A DNA stretch of 64,000 nt from Goleter apudmare HA4340-LM2 (GTDB lineage Bacteria; Cyanobacteriota; Cyanobacteriia; Cyanobacteriales; Nostocaceae), in contig JAHHHF010000074.1 in assembly GCA_019359495.1 (NCBI GenBank), positions 62,001 to 126,000 of the forward strand, written 5' to 3'. The notes beneath the pieces were generated by a model, which saw only the letters and a program-made list of their open reading frames with translations, did not search any database and was not told the DNA's origin. Below are positions 54,598-63,609 of the stretch, in pieces. The position numbers and the translations under genes are program-made. Each line of letters starts with the position of its first letter. Position 1 is the first letter of the stretch.

Positions 54598-54730
54598 ATT
54601 ACTTTTAAGTGCCTACTTTTCATATTAACTTTACATAGTTTAAAGTCAATTCGGCAACCATTTTTTACCTCGACTGTAACTTTGTTAATTATCTACAGGC
54701 GCGGTTCTCTAGAAAAAATTTAATTTATTT

Positions 54731-55384
54731 ATGGCAAATATCCTCCACATTGATTCTAGCCCCCGTGGCGTAGACCCAGAGGGGCTTGTCGTTAGACATC
54801 GCTCTATTTCCCGCTCCCTCTCCTACGAGTTCGTTACATCCTGGAAAGATGCTCACCCTGGCGATACAGTTACCTACCAAGATTTAGGACACAACCCCGT
54901 TCCTCACGTAGACGAACCGTTCATTGCTGCTTCTTTTACACCCGCAGATGCACGCACACCGGAACAAATTGATTTACTAAAGGTATCAGACAGTCTAGTG
55001 GATGAGCTATTAGCGGCTGACTGTTTGGTCTTTGGTATACCGATGTACAACTTTAATGTCCCCTCCACCTTCAAAGCTTACATCGACCAAATTGTTCGCC
55101 CTGGGCGCACTTTCACAGTCACCGAGAATGGCTATCAAGGTTTAGTGGATAGCAGTAAAAAGGTACTCGTGATTACAGCGCGTGGTGGTACATTCCCCAC
55201 TGGTACCCCTGCGGCTGCGTATGACCATCAAGAACCCTTTCTGCGTACTGTTTTCGGTTTTATGGGTCTGACTGATGTCACTTTTATCCACGCTGATAGC
55301 CTGAACTTGGGTGCTGAAGCACGTGAGAAGTCTCTAGCAGATGCCAAAAGTGCGATCGCTCAACTTGTCGCTAGTTGGTCTTAA
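54731..55384 (+). CDS. azoR: FMN-dependent NADH-azoreductase
   Basis: A 217-residue flavodoxin-fold enzyme reducing quinones and azo compounds. The FMN phosphate loop is at HIDSSPRG near the N-terminus, followed by RSISRSLSYEFVTSWK, and the flavin-binding segment PMYNFNVPSTFKAYIDQI and VLVITARGGTF are typical of AzoR. Codon use is ordinary. It is divergent from the HxlR-type regulator and probably under its control. A palindrome at 55484-55505 lies 100 bases downstream and may end the transcript. Confidence 0.92.
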   Translation: MANILHIDSSPRGVDPEGLVVRHRSISRSLSYEFVTSWKDAHPGDTVTYQDLGHNPVPHVDEPFIAASFTPADARTPEQIDLLKVSDSLVDELLAADCLVFGIPMYNFNVPSTFKAYIDQIVRPGRTFTVTENGYQGLVDSSKKVLVITARGGTFPTGTPAAAYDHQEPFLRTVFGFMGLTDVTFIHADSLNLGAEAREKSLADAKSAIAQLVASWS

Positions 55385-55483
55385 AATCCAGACAGCAGTA
55401 ATGTCCAGCCAACATGGCTCCACATAAAATATCAAACCCGATATTATTGGACAGTTGGAACTACAAAACCCTTTACTTGATTT

Positions 55484-55505
55484 CCCTCCTAGAGTTCTAG
55501 GAGGG
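55484..55505 (+). terminator. Possible terminator after azoR
   Basis: Perfect 10-bp arms CCCTCCTAGA and TCTAGGAGGG with a two-base centre, followed by CTTTCTG. The T-run is weak, so the call is tentative. The remaining spacer to glgA is AT-rich with no other feature. Confidence 0.45.
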
Positions 55506-55640
55506 CTTTCTGATGGTATTGAACGTACCCTAATTAATCAAATTTTTTTGGATATCACCCACTTAGACACTTGTCAATAAGTACATCTTTCATGTACTGA
55601 TAGAAATATAGTAAACATAAAGTTTTGTGAACTAAGGGAC

Positions 55641-57119
55641 ATGTACATAGTACAAATTGCCTCAGAATGCGCTCCTGTAATTAAAGCTGGAGGTTTGGGG
55701 GATGTTGTTTACGGACTCAGCCGGGAATTAGAGATTCGGGGAAATTGCGTCGAGATTATTTTGCCCAAGTACGACTGTATGCGGTATGACCATGTTTGGG
55801 GGTTGCATGAAGCCTTCCTCAACTTGTGGGTACCCTGGTATGGTGCGGCGATTCACTGTTCAGTTTACTGCGGTTGGGTGCATGGCAGGCTGTGTTATTT
55901 CATTGAACCCCACAGTGAAGACAATTTCTTTAATCGCGGCTGCTATTACGGTTGTGATGATGACAATATACGCTTTGCATTCTTCAGCAAAGCCGCTTTA
56001 GAATTTTTATTGCAAAGCAACAAGCGACCCGATATCATCCACTGTCATGATTGGCAGACAGGCTTAGTTCCAGTCATGCTCTCGGAAATCTACAAATATC
56101 ATGGCATGGAGCATCAGCGCGTTTGCTATACCATCCACAACTTTAAACATCAGGGAATAGGTGGTATCCAAACTCTCTTGGCTACAGGTTTAAATCAAGC
56201 AGCCTATTACTTTCAGTACGACAAACTGCGCGACAACTTTAACCCCTTTGCCTTGAATTATATGAAAGGGGGTATTGTTTACTCTAATGCAGTGACGACA
56301 GTTTCACCGAACCATGCTTTAGAAGCTAGTACTACAGATGTGGGCTGTGGTTTAGGTCATACCTTGTATTCGCAGCGAGATAAATTTCAAGGGATTCTCA
56401 ACGGGATTGATTACGATTTTTGGAATCCTGAAATCGACCGCCACATCCCTGATAACTACAGCCATGATGATTTTGCACAAAAAATATATAACAAAAAAGC
56501 TTTGCGGGAGCGCTTAATGCTCCACCAAACCGATAAACCAATTGTGGCTTATATTGGTCGTTTAGATAATCAAAAAGGTGTGCATCTTGTGCATCATGCT
56601 ATTTACCATACCCTAAATAAAGGAGCACAATTTGTATTACTAGGTTCAGCCACAGAACCAGGAATTAACGCTCACTTCCGCCATGAAAAACAGTTTTTAA
56701 ATGATAATCCTGATGTTCATTTAGAATTGGGATTTAATGAAGAATTATCCCACCTAATTTATGCCGGGGCAGATATGATTATTGTCCCCAGCAACTATGA
56801 ACCCTGTGGTTTAACCCAGATGATCGGCTTAAAATACGGCACTGTTCCCATTGTTCGCGGTGTTGGTGGACTGGTAAATACAGTCTTTGACCGAGACTAC
56901 GACCAGAATTTACCACCAGAAAAACGCAATGGCTATGTGTTTTATGACACGGATAATTATGCCCTAGAGTCAGCTATGAATCGAGCCATTGATTTGTGGT
57001 ATCAATCTCCCGCAGAGTTCCGTAAACTAGCTATTCAAGGGATGAAGTATGACTACTCGTGGAACACTCCAGGTGCAGAATATTTAGATATTTACGACTG
57101 GATAAAACACAAGTGGTAA
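55641..57119 (+). CDS. glgA: Glycogen synthase (ADP-glucose)
   Basis: A 492-residue GT5 glycosyltransferase that extends glycogen from ADP-glucose. The N-terminal ADP-glucose-binding KAGGLGD lies at residues 15-21. IHCHDWQTGLVPV, RLDNQKGVHLV and the C-terminal PSNYEPCGLTQMIGLKYGTVPI are signatures. Cyanobacteria often have two glgA genes; this one resembles the GlgA2 group by its short, MYIVQIASECAPV start, but I cannot be sure. It is monocistronic. Confidence 0.95.
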   Translation: MYIVQIASECAPVIKAGGLGDVVYGLSRELEIRGNCVEIILPKYDCMRYDHVWGLHEAFLNLWVPWYGAAIHCSVYCGWVHGRLCYFIEPHSEDNFFNRGCYYGCDDDNIRFAFFSKAALEFLLQSNKRPDIIHCHDWQTGLVPVMLSEIYKYHGMEHQRVCYTIHNFKHQGIGGIQTLLATGLNQAAYYFQYDKLRDNFNPFALNYMKGGIVYSNAVTTVSPNHALEASTTDVGCGLGHTLYSQRDKFQGILNGIDYDFWNPEIDRHIPDNYSHDDFAQKIYNKKALRERLMLHQTDKPIVAYIGRLDNQKGVHLVHHAIYHTLNKGAQFVLLGSATEPGINAHFRHEKQFLNDNPDVHLELGFNEELSHLIYAGADMIIVPSNYEPCGLTQMIGLKYGTVPIVRGVGGLVNTVFDRDYDQNLPPEKRNGYVFYDTDNYALESAMNRAIDLWYQSPAEFRKLAIQGMKYDYSWNTPGAEYLDIYDWIKHKW

Positions 57120-57162
57120 GTATCGATTTTAAGCATCTTTGCGACTGATGTATGGTTAAGCA

Positions 57163-57182
57163 GGGCAAACGGTTGTTTGCCC
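57163..57182. repeat. Hairpin repeat in the glgA/2TM spacer
   Basis: Perfect arms GGGCAAAC (57163-57170) and GTTTGCCC (57175-57182) with loop GGTT. There is no T-run, and a related segment is at about 18880-18896. It may act as a bidirectional stop between the convergent genes. Confidence 0.6.
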
Positions 57183-57229
57183 CTACTAGGTATCCGTCCC
57201 GTTATGTTTTCAAAATGGTATTAAATTAA

Positions 57230-57736
57230 CTAAATCTGCAAAGCCTTAAACCACTTATTCACAACTGTATTGATAGTGCGTTTGATTTGATGCTTACGCT
57301 GCCATTTTTGGAACGCTGTTTCATATTCTTCACCCTGAGTTTGAAACGTATTCCAAACATCAAGCCCAACAGCGCATCCAGAGAATAGCAAAATATAAAG
57401 AGACCAAGCTAGACCGCCGCCACCAACCAGATCCAGCAGCATCAAAAAACCATTGACAATGGCATAATTGCCAATCCGCTTTTTAAATCTGCTACGGCGG
57501 TAGATATCAAAAGCCCGTCGCTGTTGCACTTCGCTTTGTTGTACCAGCCAATCATGTTCGGCAAGTTTTAACGTATCAAGAGGTATTTCTAATTCAGCCG
57601 CAATTTCTAACAACTGATCATAAGAAAATTCTTTGTTAGGATCGCTGTCAGCTTGACGAACGATCGCTAGATGTAGAATTTGTTGTACATCTTCTTGGCT
57701 ATAAGAACGGAGAATTTGAGGTTCAGATGCCGTCAT
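57230..57736 (-). CDS. 2TM-domain membrane protein
   Basis: A 168-residue protein. The N-terminal part is soluble and looks like a helix-turn-helix (YSQEDVQQILHLAIVRQ, FSYDQLLEIAAELEIPLDTLKLAE). A 2TM module follows with two hydrophobic helices at about 94-113 and 108-128, flanked by basic RRSRFKKRIGN and KWQRKHQIKRT segments. This matches the bacterial 2TM domain family, often attached to regulators. It is convergent with glgA and has no linked partner. Confidence 0.78.
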   Translation of the reverse strand: MTASEPQILRSYSQEDVQQILHLAIVRQADSDPNKEFSYDQLLEIAAELEIPLDTLKLAEHDWLVQQSEVQQRRAFDIYRRSRFKKRIGNYAIVNGFLMLLDLVGGGGLAWSLYILLFSGCAVGLDVWNTFQTQGEEYETAFQKWQRKHQIKRTINTVVNKWFKALQI

Positions 57737-57876
57737 AGTTTTTTCTCTGATAATATTTTTAATTACACAGCTACATGAATCACCAACACATATCTGCCAT
57801 TATCTCTACACTAACAAATTTAAAAGTTCGTAGTGAGGGCTTTAGCATACTTACTTAGTACTGTTGGTAGGTATTC

Positions 57877-58683
57877 CTATAATTGAGGTTGGGTTAGTTG
57901 AAAGGTGTATATCTCCTTGATTACTTCTACCCAACCATCAGAGACAGATGCCAAAATGCGATCGCCTTTTTCTTTCGTGGCTGTAGTAGCATCACCAATG
58001 ACGCCACTTTTACTAATATCCCGCGTCACCCAAGACACAGGCAGCTTACCTTCTAAACTTAATAAACTCCCTTCTGGTTGTGCTGGTGGATACTCAGCCA
58101 CAGCTCTTTCTAGCTTCACTTGATCTGGCAAAAGTGCCAGCATGATGCTAGTTTCCGCATCGCCGGCGTGCATTCCTAGCTGCGCCTCTTTCGGTGTCAG
58201 CAAATCCTTAGTAACATTAGGCACACGCCAAGTAAATAACGGAAACACCAAAAAGTCCTCATACTTGACATGTAAATCCCGCGCCGCCATTTGCATGACT
58301 TGCGGTTGTCCACCGTGGGAGTTCATCAACACCAACTTTCTAAACCCCGCCCGGTAAATACTGTCTCCCACTTCCATAATTGTGTTCGTGAGGGTTTCCG
58401 TACTCAGAGTAATTGTTCCAGGAAAGTGCCAGTGTTCGTTAGATTTACCATAATAAATGCTGGGCAAAGCATAAACAGGAATGCTGTCATCCAGCTTTTC
58501 TAACGCCTTTCCCAATACCCCCATACCAATCGCCGCATCCACAATCAAAGGTAAATGCGGGCCGTGCTGTTCAATAGCTCCTACTGGTTGAATAATTACC
58601 ACATTTTCCTTATCCGGCATTGCCTGGATATCAGTCCAACTTAGGTAGGGAAAAAAGCGTTCTGGGGGAATAAAGCTGTGCAT
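57877..58683 (-). CDS. Creatininase-family amidohydrolase
   Basis: A 268-residue enzyme of the creatininase/FAPy-deformylase family. The metal-site Glu and His are in GAIEQHGPHLPL, Asp in VDAAIG, and MNSHGGQPQ and GMHAGDAETSIML carry further ligands. Family members hydrolyse cyclic amides or formamides, and the cyanobacterial branch is uncharacterised as far as I know. It appears monocistronic. Confidence 0.9.
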   Translation of the reverse strand: MHSFIPPERFFPYLSWTDIQAMPDKENVVIIQPVGAIEQHGPHLPLIVDAAIGMGVLGKALEKLDDSIPVYALPSIYYGKSNEHWHFPGTITLSTETLTNTIMEVGDSIYRAGFRKLVLMNSHGGQPQVMQMAARDLHVKYEDFLVFPLFTWRVPNVTKDLLTPKEAQLGMHAGDAETSIMLALLPDQVKLERAVAEYPPAQPEGSLLSLEGKLPVSWVTRDISKSGVIGDATTATKEKGDRILASVSDGWVEVIKEIYTFQLTQPQL

Positions 58684-58812
58684 TTCACTATGAGCGCGCC
58701 ACTCTCATTTTAGCGGGGTCGGTGTTGTTAAGACTCTCGAAATATCTGGGGATCACCCAGAAATAGCAGCGCATAATAACCAAATAGGAAGAAGTGAACA
58801 GGAAATAACCCG

Positions 58813-59520
58813 ATGGTTGAAGACAATGGATCAATTCGCACCCTCTCTGTGGATATTGGTGGTAGTGGTGTCAAGGCGATAGTATTGGATGTTACCGGAA
58901 CTCCCCTGACAGAAAGGGGACGGTTAGAGACACCCCAGCCAGCAAAACCCGATACCGTAATTAATGCGATCGCAGTTTTAGCAGCAGCACAAGGGGAGTT
59001 TCATCGTGTTTCCGTCGGTTTTCCTGGTGTGGTACGGTGTGGCGTCACAGAAACAGCAGTCAACTTAGATCGAGATTGGATTGGATTTGATTTAGCAACA
59101 ACATTGTCACAGCAGTTAAATAAACCTGTGCGGGTAATTAATGATGCCGATATGCAAGGATTGGGAGCGATCGCTGGTAAAGGCGTAGAATTGGTGATTA
59201 CCTTAGGTACAGGCTTTGGTTCCGCATTGTTTGTGGATGGCAAACTCGTACCCAACATGGAAATGGGACATCATCAGTTCCGCAAAGGTGAAACCTACGA
59301 AGAACAACTGGGGCGGGCGACGTTGGAAAAAATTGGTGAGAAAAGATGGAATCGGCGTTTAGAAAAGGCGATCGCTTCTTTGCAACATCTGTTCAACTAT
59401 GATTGTCTCTACATCGGTGGTGGCGAAGCCGTCAGAGTAAATATCCATCTCCCCCTCAACGTCAAACTCATCCCCAACATCACTGGTTTATTAGGTGGTA
59501 TTGCCTTGTGGCGAAATTAA
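58813..59520 (+). CDS. ppgK: ROK-family polyphosphate glucokinase
   Basis: A 235-residue kinase of the ROK superfamily. It has the phosphate-binding VDIGGSGVKAIVLD (residues about 10-23) and the catalytic INDADMQGLGAI, and GTGFGSALFVDGKLVPNMEMGHHQF (split) carries the glucose-binding Glu. The short length and the absence of the zinc-binding ROK box match polyphosphate-dependent glucokinases. It would phosphorylate glucose using polyphosphate or ATP. It lies near glgA and the GH31 glucosidase in the window. Confidence 0.88.
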   Translation: MVEDNGSIRTLSVDIGGSGVKAIVLDVTGTPLTERGRLETPQPAKPDTVINAIAVLAAAQGEFHRVSVGFPGVVRCGVTETAVNLDRDWIGFDLATTLSQQLNKPVRVINDADMQGLGAIAGKGVELVITLGTGFGSALFVDGKLVPNMEMGHHQFRKGETYEEQLGRATLEKIGEKRWNRRLEKAIASLQHLFNYDCLYIGGGEAVRVNIHLPLNVKLIPNITGLLGGIALWRN

Positions 59521-59771
59521 CACCTTAACATAGCGATCGTGTGCGATACATCGCACCTTTCACTTTAACCAAAAATGGATCATCTTTCGTGCCGACAAAG
59601 CTCAACCTGTATGGGAAGAGCGGAAGTATACTCATACCGTCCCGCTAGTATAATTGATACTTCGCGTACCTCCGCGCTCTTCTCCCTTGAAAAAACACTC
59701 TCAGCAGACAGCATCACCGCTAAGATAAAGATAGACTTTGTTGAGATTTGTATCGTTAGGGATTAGCTGTC

Positions 59772-60791
59772 ATGGCTCCCGCCGTTTTAATTCAAAATCT
59801 GCGAAAGCATTATGGTGCTGTTGAAGCTGTCAAAGATGTCTCCTTCCAAGTAGAACCGGGGGAAATCTTTGGATTACTCGGCCCCAATGGTGCAGGTAAG
59901 ACAACCACCTTACGTGCTTTGTGTACACTCACAACACCAGATGCTGGCAAAATCGAAGTATCTGGCATCTCTGTATTAGATAACCCCAGAGTAGCAAGAC
60001 AACGACTGGGCTACGTAGCGCAGGAAGTCGCTTTAGATAAGGTGCTGACAGGCAAAGAACTGTTGCAATTACAAGCAGCCCTTTATCACCTCAAGGGCAC
60101 CGTCGGCAAACAGCGTATTGAAACAGTCTTGGATTTACTTGGCTTGCAGGAATACGCCAACAAAAAGACAGGAACCTACTCTGGTGGTTTACGGAAGCGC
60201 CTGGACTTAGCGGCGGGATTGCTTCATGCACCGGATGTTCTAGTCTTGGATGAACCAACGGTGGGACTTGACATAGAAAGCCGTTTCGTGGTGTGGGAAT
60301 TCTTGCGGAAATTACGCGCCTCTGGCACAACCGTAGTGATCACCAGCCATTATTTAGAAGAAATAGATGCCCTAGCTGATCGCGTGGCGATTATTGACCG
60401 AGGAATTGTCATTGCCTCTGGGACACCTTCCCAACTCAAAGATCAAGTTGGAGGCGATCGCATCACCCTAAGAATCCGTGAGTTTTCCCCCCTGGATGAA
60501 GCCGAAACCGCTAAACATCTCCTCCAAGATTTGCCGTTTGTGCAAGAAGCCATCATCAACACCGCCCAAGGTAACACCCTAAACTTGGTGGTGACGCCCC
60601 AAAATGATGCCCTGATTACCATCCAGCAAAAACTCAACGCCGTCGGCTTACCCATTTTCAGCATTGCCCAATCTCGCCCCAGCCTAGATGACGTTTACCT
60701 CGCCGCCACAGGCAGAACCCTCATGGATGCTGAACTAGCAGCGATCGCTAACCGTGACCCCAAAGCTGAGAAAAAGCAGAATATGAGATAG
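59772..60791 (+). CDS. ABC transporter ATP-binding protein (DrrA-like)
   Basis: A 339-residue ABC ATPase: Walker A GPNGAGKTT (37-45), Q-loop in GYVAQEV, signature YSGGLRKRLDLA near 137-148, Walker B VLVLDEPTVGLD near 158-169, and an H-loop in ITSHYLEE. The long C-terminal region after 225 is of the DrrA/drug-exporter type. It pairs with the permease gene 103 bases downstream, which would form a homodimeric exporter of an unknown substrate (often polyketide, lipid or antibiotic). Confidence 0.93.
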   Translation: MAPAVLIQNLRKHYGAVEAVKDVSFQVEPGEIFGLLGPNGAGKTTTLRALCTLTTPDAGKIEVSGISVLDNPRVARQRLGYVAQEVALDKVLTGKELLQLQAALYHLKGTVGKQRIETVLDLLGLQEYANKKTGTYSGGLRKRLDLAAGLLHAPDVLVLDEPTVGLDIESRFVVWEFLRKLRASGTTVVITSHYLEEIDALADRVAIIDRGIVIASGTPSQLKDQVGGDRITLRIREFSPLDEAETAKHLLQDLPFVQEAIINTAQGNTLNLVVTPQNDALITIQQKLNAVGLPIFSIAQSRPSLDDVYLAATGRTLMDAELAAIANRDPKAEKKQNMR

Positions 60792-60894
60792 GGAACAGAG
60801 GGAGATAGGGGAGAAAACTCTTCCTCATCCTCCCATGCCCCATGCCCTTGGGTAGAGCGGAGTCGAAACCCCATGCCCCAATCCCCAAATTACT

Positions 60895-61779
60895 ATGAGC
60901 GTTACACCTAAATCTGATCTCAATTGGCAACCCGCAATGTCACCGTCAGCAGACGCTGCTACTCCTAGCTTCGTCAGCGAACTGATACAGGAGACATTAG
61001 CCTTAACTCGGCGCTTATTCATTCAACTGCAACGCCGTCCCTCCACTTTGGTGGCGGGAATTATTCAACCAGTGATGTGGCTGGTACTGTTCGGTGCTTT
61101 GTTCCAAAACGCCCCCAAGGGTTTGTTTGGTGATACGACAAATTACGGTCAATTCTTGAGTGCCGGGGTAATAGTTTTTACTGCCTTTGCTGGGGCACTA
61201 AATGCGGGTTTGCCCGTCATGTTTGATCGAGAGTTCGGCTTTTTAAATCGGTTGCTGGTGGCGCCGCTAGCATCTCGGTTTTCTATTGTTTTTGCTTCAG
61301 CAATCTTTATTATTAGCCAAAGTTTGCTGCAAGCGGCAGTAATTGTGGCAGCCGCAGCCTTTTTAGGAGCTGGACTACCTGATGCATTTGGCCTTGGTGC
61401 GATCGCCTTGATTGTCTTTTTGCTAGCTTTGGGCGTAACTGCTATTTCTCTCGGTTTGGCTTTTGCCCTGCCTGGACATATTGAATTAATTGCTGTAATT
61501 TTTGTCGCTAACCTACCATTATTGTTTGCTAGTACTGCCTTAGCACCGCTATCCTTTATGCCCAAGTGGTTGCAAGTGATTGCTAGCCTCAATCCCCTCA
61601 GCTACGCCATTGAACCAATTCGCTATCTCTATGTTCACAATACTTGGGGATGGAATAGTATAGTCATGCAAGCACCTTGGGGTAATGTTACCTTTGGTGG
61701 AGCGTTGTTAGTATTGCTTGGCTTTGCTGTTGTGGCTCTGTTAAGCATTCAACCACAACTGCGGCGAACTCTTGCTTAA
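60895..61779 (+). CDS. ABC-2 type transporter permease (DrrB-like)
   Basis: A 294-residue membrane protein with about six transmembrane helices and the ABC-2 signature of the DrrB group (PSTLVAGIIQPVMWLVLFGALF at residues about 45-66, split, and NPLSYAIEPIRYLY near the end). The N-terminal 40 residues are soluble. It is the channel for the preceding ATPase. The 103-base spacer between them contains CCCCATGCCC-type repeats, yet the two remain on one strand and are probably still co-transcribed. Confidence 0.92.
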   Translation: MSVTPKSDLNWQPAMSPSADAATPSFVSELIQETLALTRRLFIQLQRRPSTLVAGIIQPVMWLVLFGALFQNAPKGLFGDTTNYGQFLSAGVIVFTAFAGALNAGLPVMFDREFGFLNRLLVAPLASRFSIVFASAIFIISQSLLQAAVIVAAAAFLGAGLPDAFGLGAIALIVFLLALGVTAISLGLAFALPGHIELIAVIFVANLPLLFASTALAPLSFMPKWLQVIASLNPLSYAIEPIRYLYVHNTWGWNSIVMQAPWGNVTFGGALLVLLGFAVVALLSIQPQLRRTLA

Positions 61780-61824
61780 GATATAAACATGACTTAAATA
61801 GTGAGGATTTTAGGGTAAAAAACC

Positions 61825-62226
61825 ATGAAAAATATGTTTTTACTTCCTAGCAGAATAGTTATGACAACTTTGGCAGGCATTGGCTTTGCTTCTTTGCTAA
61901 TGCCTCAAGCCAGTTTAGCCGATTTAGGACAACCAGATAACAGACCTGGTTTTGACTCATCAAATGGCAGTCCTTGTGGCGGTAGTCAAGACGGTTCTTT
62001 CAATATGTTTAACTTAATTCACTGCGCTAATCTGAATAATGGTCAATTTGATAGCAACCAAGGAAACGCCAGTTTAGATGCAGAAGCAGAGGCATTTGCA
62101 AAAAAGCAACAGCAAATTTTTCAAGGCAAGCAGCCACAGACAAATCCCGCGACATCAGGAAATCAACCTTTAGGCAATACACCTCTGGAAATCAGATTTC
62201 CATTAGTCACACCGTCAGGAAACTAA
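61825..62226 (+). CDS. Exported hypothetical protein
   Basis: A 133-residue protein with a signal peptide (hydrophobic region about residues 11-27, probable cleavage at SLA-DLG near 32). The mature part is rich in Asn, Gln, Ser and Gly, with two cysteines in SPCGGSQDGSFNMFNLIHCANLN that may form a disulfide, and a Pro-rich end. Gene spacing of 45 bases after the permease allows co-transcription with the exporter. No function can be assigned. Confidence 0.65.
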   Translation: MKNMFLLPSRIVMTTLAGIGFASLLMPQASLADLGQPDNRPGFDSSNGSPCGGSQDGSFNMFNLIHCANLNNGQFDSNQGNASLDAEAEAFAKKQQQIFQGKQPQTNPATSGNQPLGNTPLEIRFPLVTPSGN

Positions 62227-62332
62227 ATTTCCCATTATTAATGCTACGCCCTACGCCGCCCCACAAAATGGGAGGTGCAGGGCTTAGGCTCAAGTTAATT
62301 TGAAAGAATTTTAATTATTCAGTTCAAATCTA

Positions 62333-62770
62333 CTACATTCCCAGTGCCGCTAAAATATCGCCAGCGTGGGTTGCTGTGTTGACACCAGCATCGACATGAA
62401 TAATTTTGCCGTTGGGGTCAATTACGTAGGTGACGCGTTTGGCATAGCCACCGCCATCAACATCGTAGGCTGCGATCAGGCTTTTGTCTGTGTCAGCTAG
62501 TAGGGGAAAATTCAGATTATATTTGGCAGTGAATGCCTGATGGGAGGCTTCATCATCCGCACTTACTCCCAGCACTACAACATCTTTACCTTGATACTCT
62601 GATTGGGCATCTCGGAAGCTACAAGCTTGCTTGGTGCAACCTGGGGTATCATCTTTGGGGTAAAAATATAACACCACCGTCTTACCGACAAAATCAGAGA
62701 GCGAGACAGTGTTACCGTTAGTATCTTTGACGGTAAATGCAGGTGCATCCGTTCCGACTGCTAGAGGCAT
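62333..62770 (-). CDS. bcp: Peroxiredoxin Q / bacterioferritin comigratory protein
   Basis: A 145-residue peroxiredoxin of the BCP/PrxQ type, a thioredoxin-dependent peroxidase. The peroxidatic Cys45 sits in PKDDTPGCTKQACSFRD with the resolving Cys50 five residues on, as in the 'typical BCP' arrangement. VLGVSADDEASHQAF and VTYVIDPNGKIIHV are further marks. It would remove peroxides at the expense of thioredoxin. It is convergent with the exported protein. Confidence 0.93.
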   Translation of the reverse strand: MPLAVGTDAPAFTVKDTNGNTVSLSDFVGKTVVLYFYPKDDTPGCTKQACSFRDAQSEYQGKDVVVLGVSADDEASHQAFTAKYNLNFPLLADTDKSLIAAYDVDGGGYAKRVTYVIDPNGKIIHVDAGVNTATHAGDILAALGM

Positions 62771-62937
62771 AATGAACTTTTCCTGTTTCAGATTGTTGAT
62801 GCACTTGAAATTTTACAATAATTTACAATAACTAAATAAATTACCAGAAAATACAGTCAGCCAAAGACTGGAAAGAAGAGTCAACAGACGCGATTAATCG
62901 TACTCCAAATTTTGAATTGATTCGTGCCCCATCCCCT

Positions 62938-63336
62938 ATGCCCCATTCTAATCATCCCAAAACATTTTTCTATCTTCCTAGCACTGTAGAACGAGCCGAG
63001 CGATCGCTCTTATGTTCTCCCTTCAACATTGCTCTACTGTCAGTCATGCGTCAGCAGAGTGTACCATTGGGAGCGATCGCCGAAGATCGTGGTGTTAAGT
63101 ATGGCTACACTAAACGTCCTTTATCAGAACTAGCATGTGATAATGCTCTCAACTGGCTCATCCAAGTGGGTATACTGCGAAGAGAAGTTGATGGACAGGG
63201 AATTACGGATAGTTTTCGCCTCACTCCCCTAGGGTACCAGTTGGTAGAAAAATACCAGGGTAAAAATTGGCGCAGTCCCTCCTGGGGCGATCGCATCTAC
63301 AATCTGGTAATTCGTTGGTTGAGACTACCTTTTTAG
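62938..63336 (+). CDS. Cyanobacterial conserved protein, winged-helix-like (Npun_F0494 type)
   Basis: A 132-residue protein from the ATG at 62938; a TTG at 62917 would add seven residues read from repeat DNA. The opening HPKTFFYLPSTVERAERSLL, the middle NIALLSVMRQQSVPLGAIAED, and DNALNWLIQVGILRREVDGQ, DSFRLTPLGYQL look like a winged helix that may bind nucleic acid. I recall a cyanobacteria-only family of this type named after a Nostoc punctiforme locus, with no known function. It precedes cobQ by 273 bases. Confidence 0.65.
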   Translation: MPHSNHPKTFFYLPSTVERAERSLLCSPFNIALLSVMRQQSVPLGAIAEDRGVKYGYTKRPLSELACDNALNWLIQVGILRREVDGQGITDSFRLTPLGYQLVEKYQGKNWRSPSWGDRIYNLVIRWLRLPF

Positions 63337-63609
63337 AACGGAAAACTGAAAAGTTAGGATAAGGGCATAAAAGGGAACAATAATATACGCAAGCGTCAAC
63401 CCCATTTATTAAGTCTTTACCAAAACTATCCGAATTTGTGCGGTTCTTGGTAAGAAGCACCAGAATAAACATGGGGTAATTGAGGTTACAAAAAGTACTG
63501 GCATATCCTCCCATGACTTCTGACCTTGTAATCTGTTGACGAACGGATTGCCATATTACCGTTCTTCTCCAAACATCTGCCCCTAATTTTAAAAAACTGA
63601 TAGTAACCT

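Noticed and set aside
59575-59766. A 63-residue frame before the ABC ATPase
   Set aside because: Low-quality composition, no homology features; most likely leader DNA of the ATPase gene.
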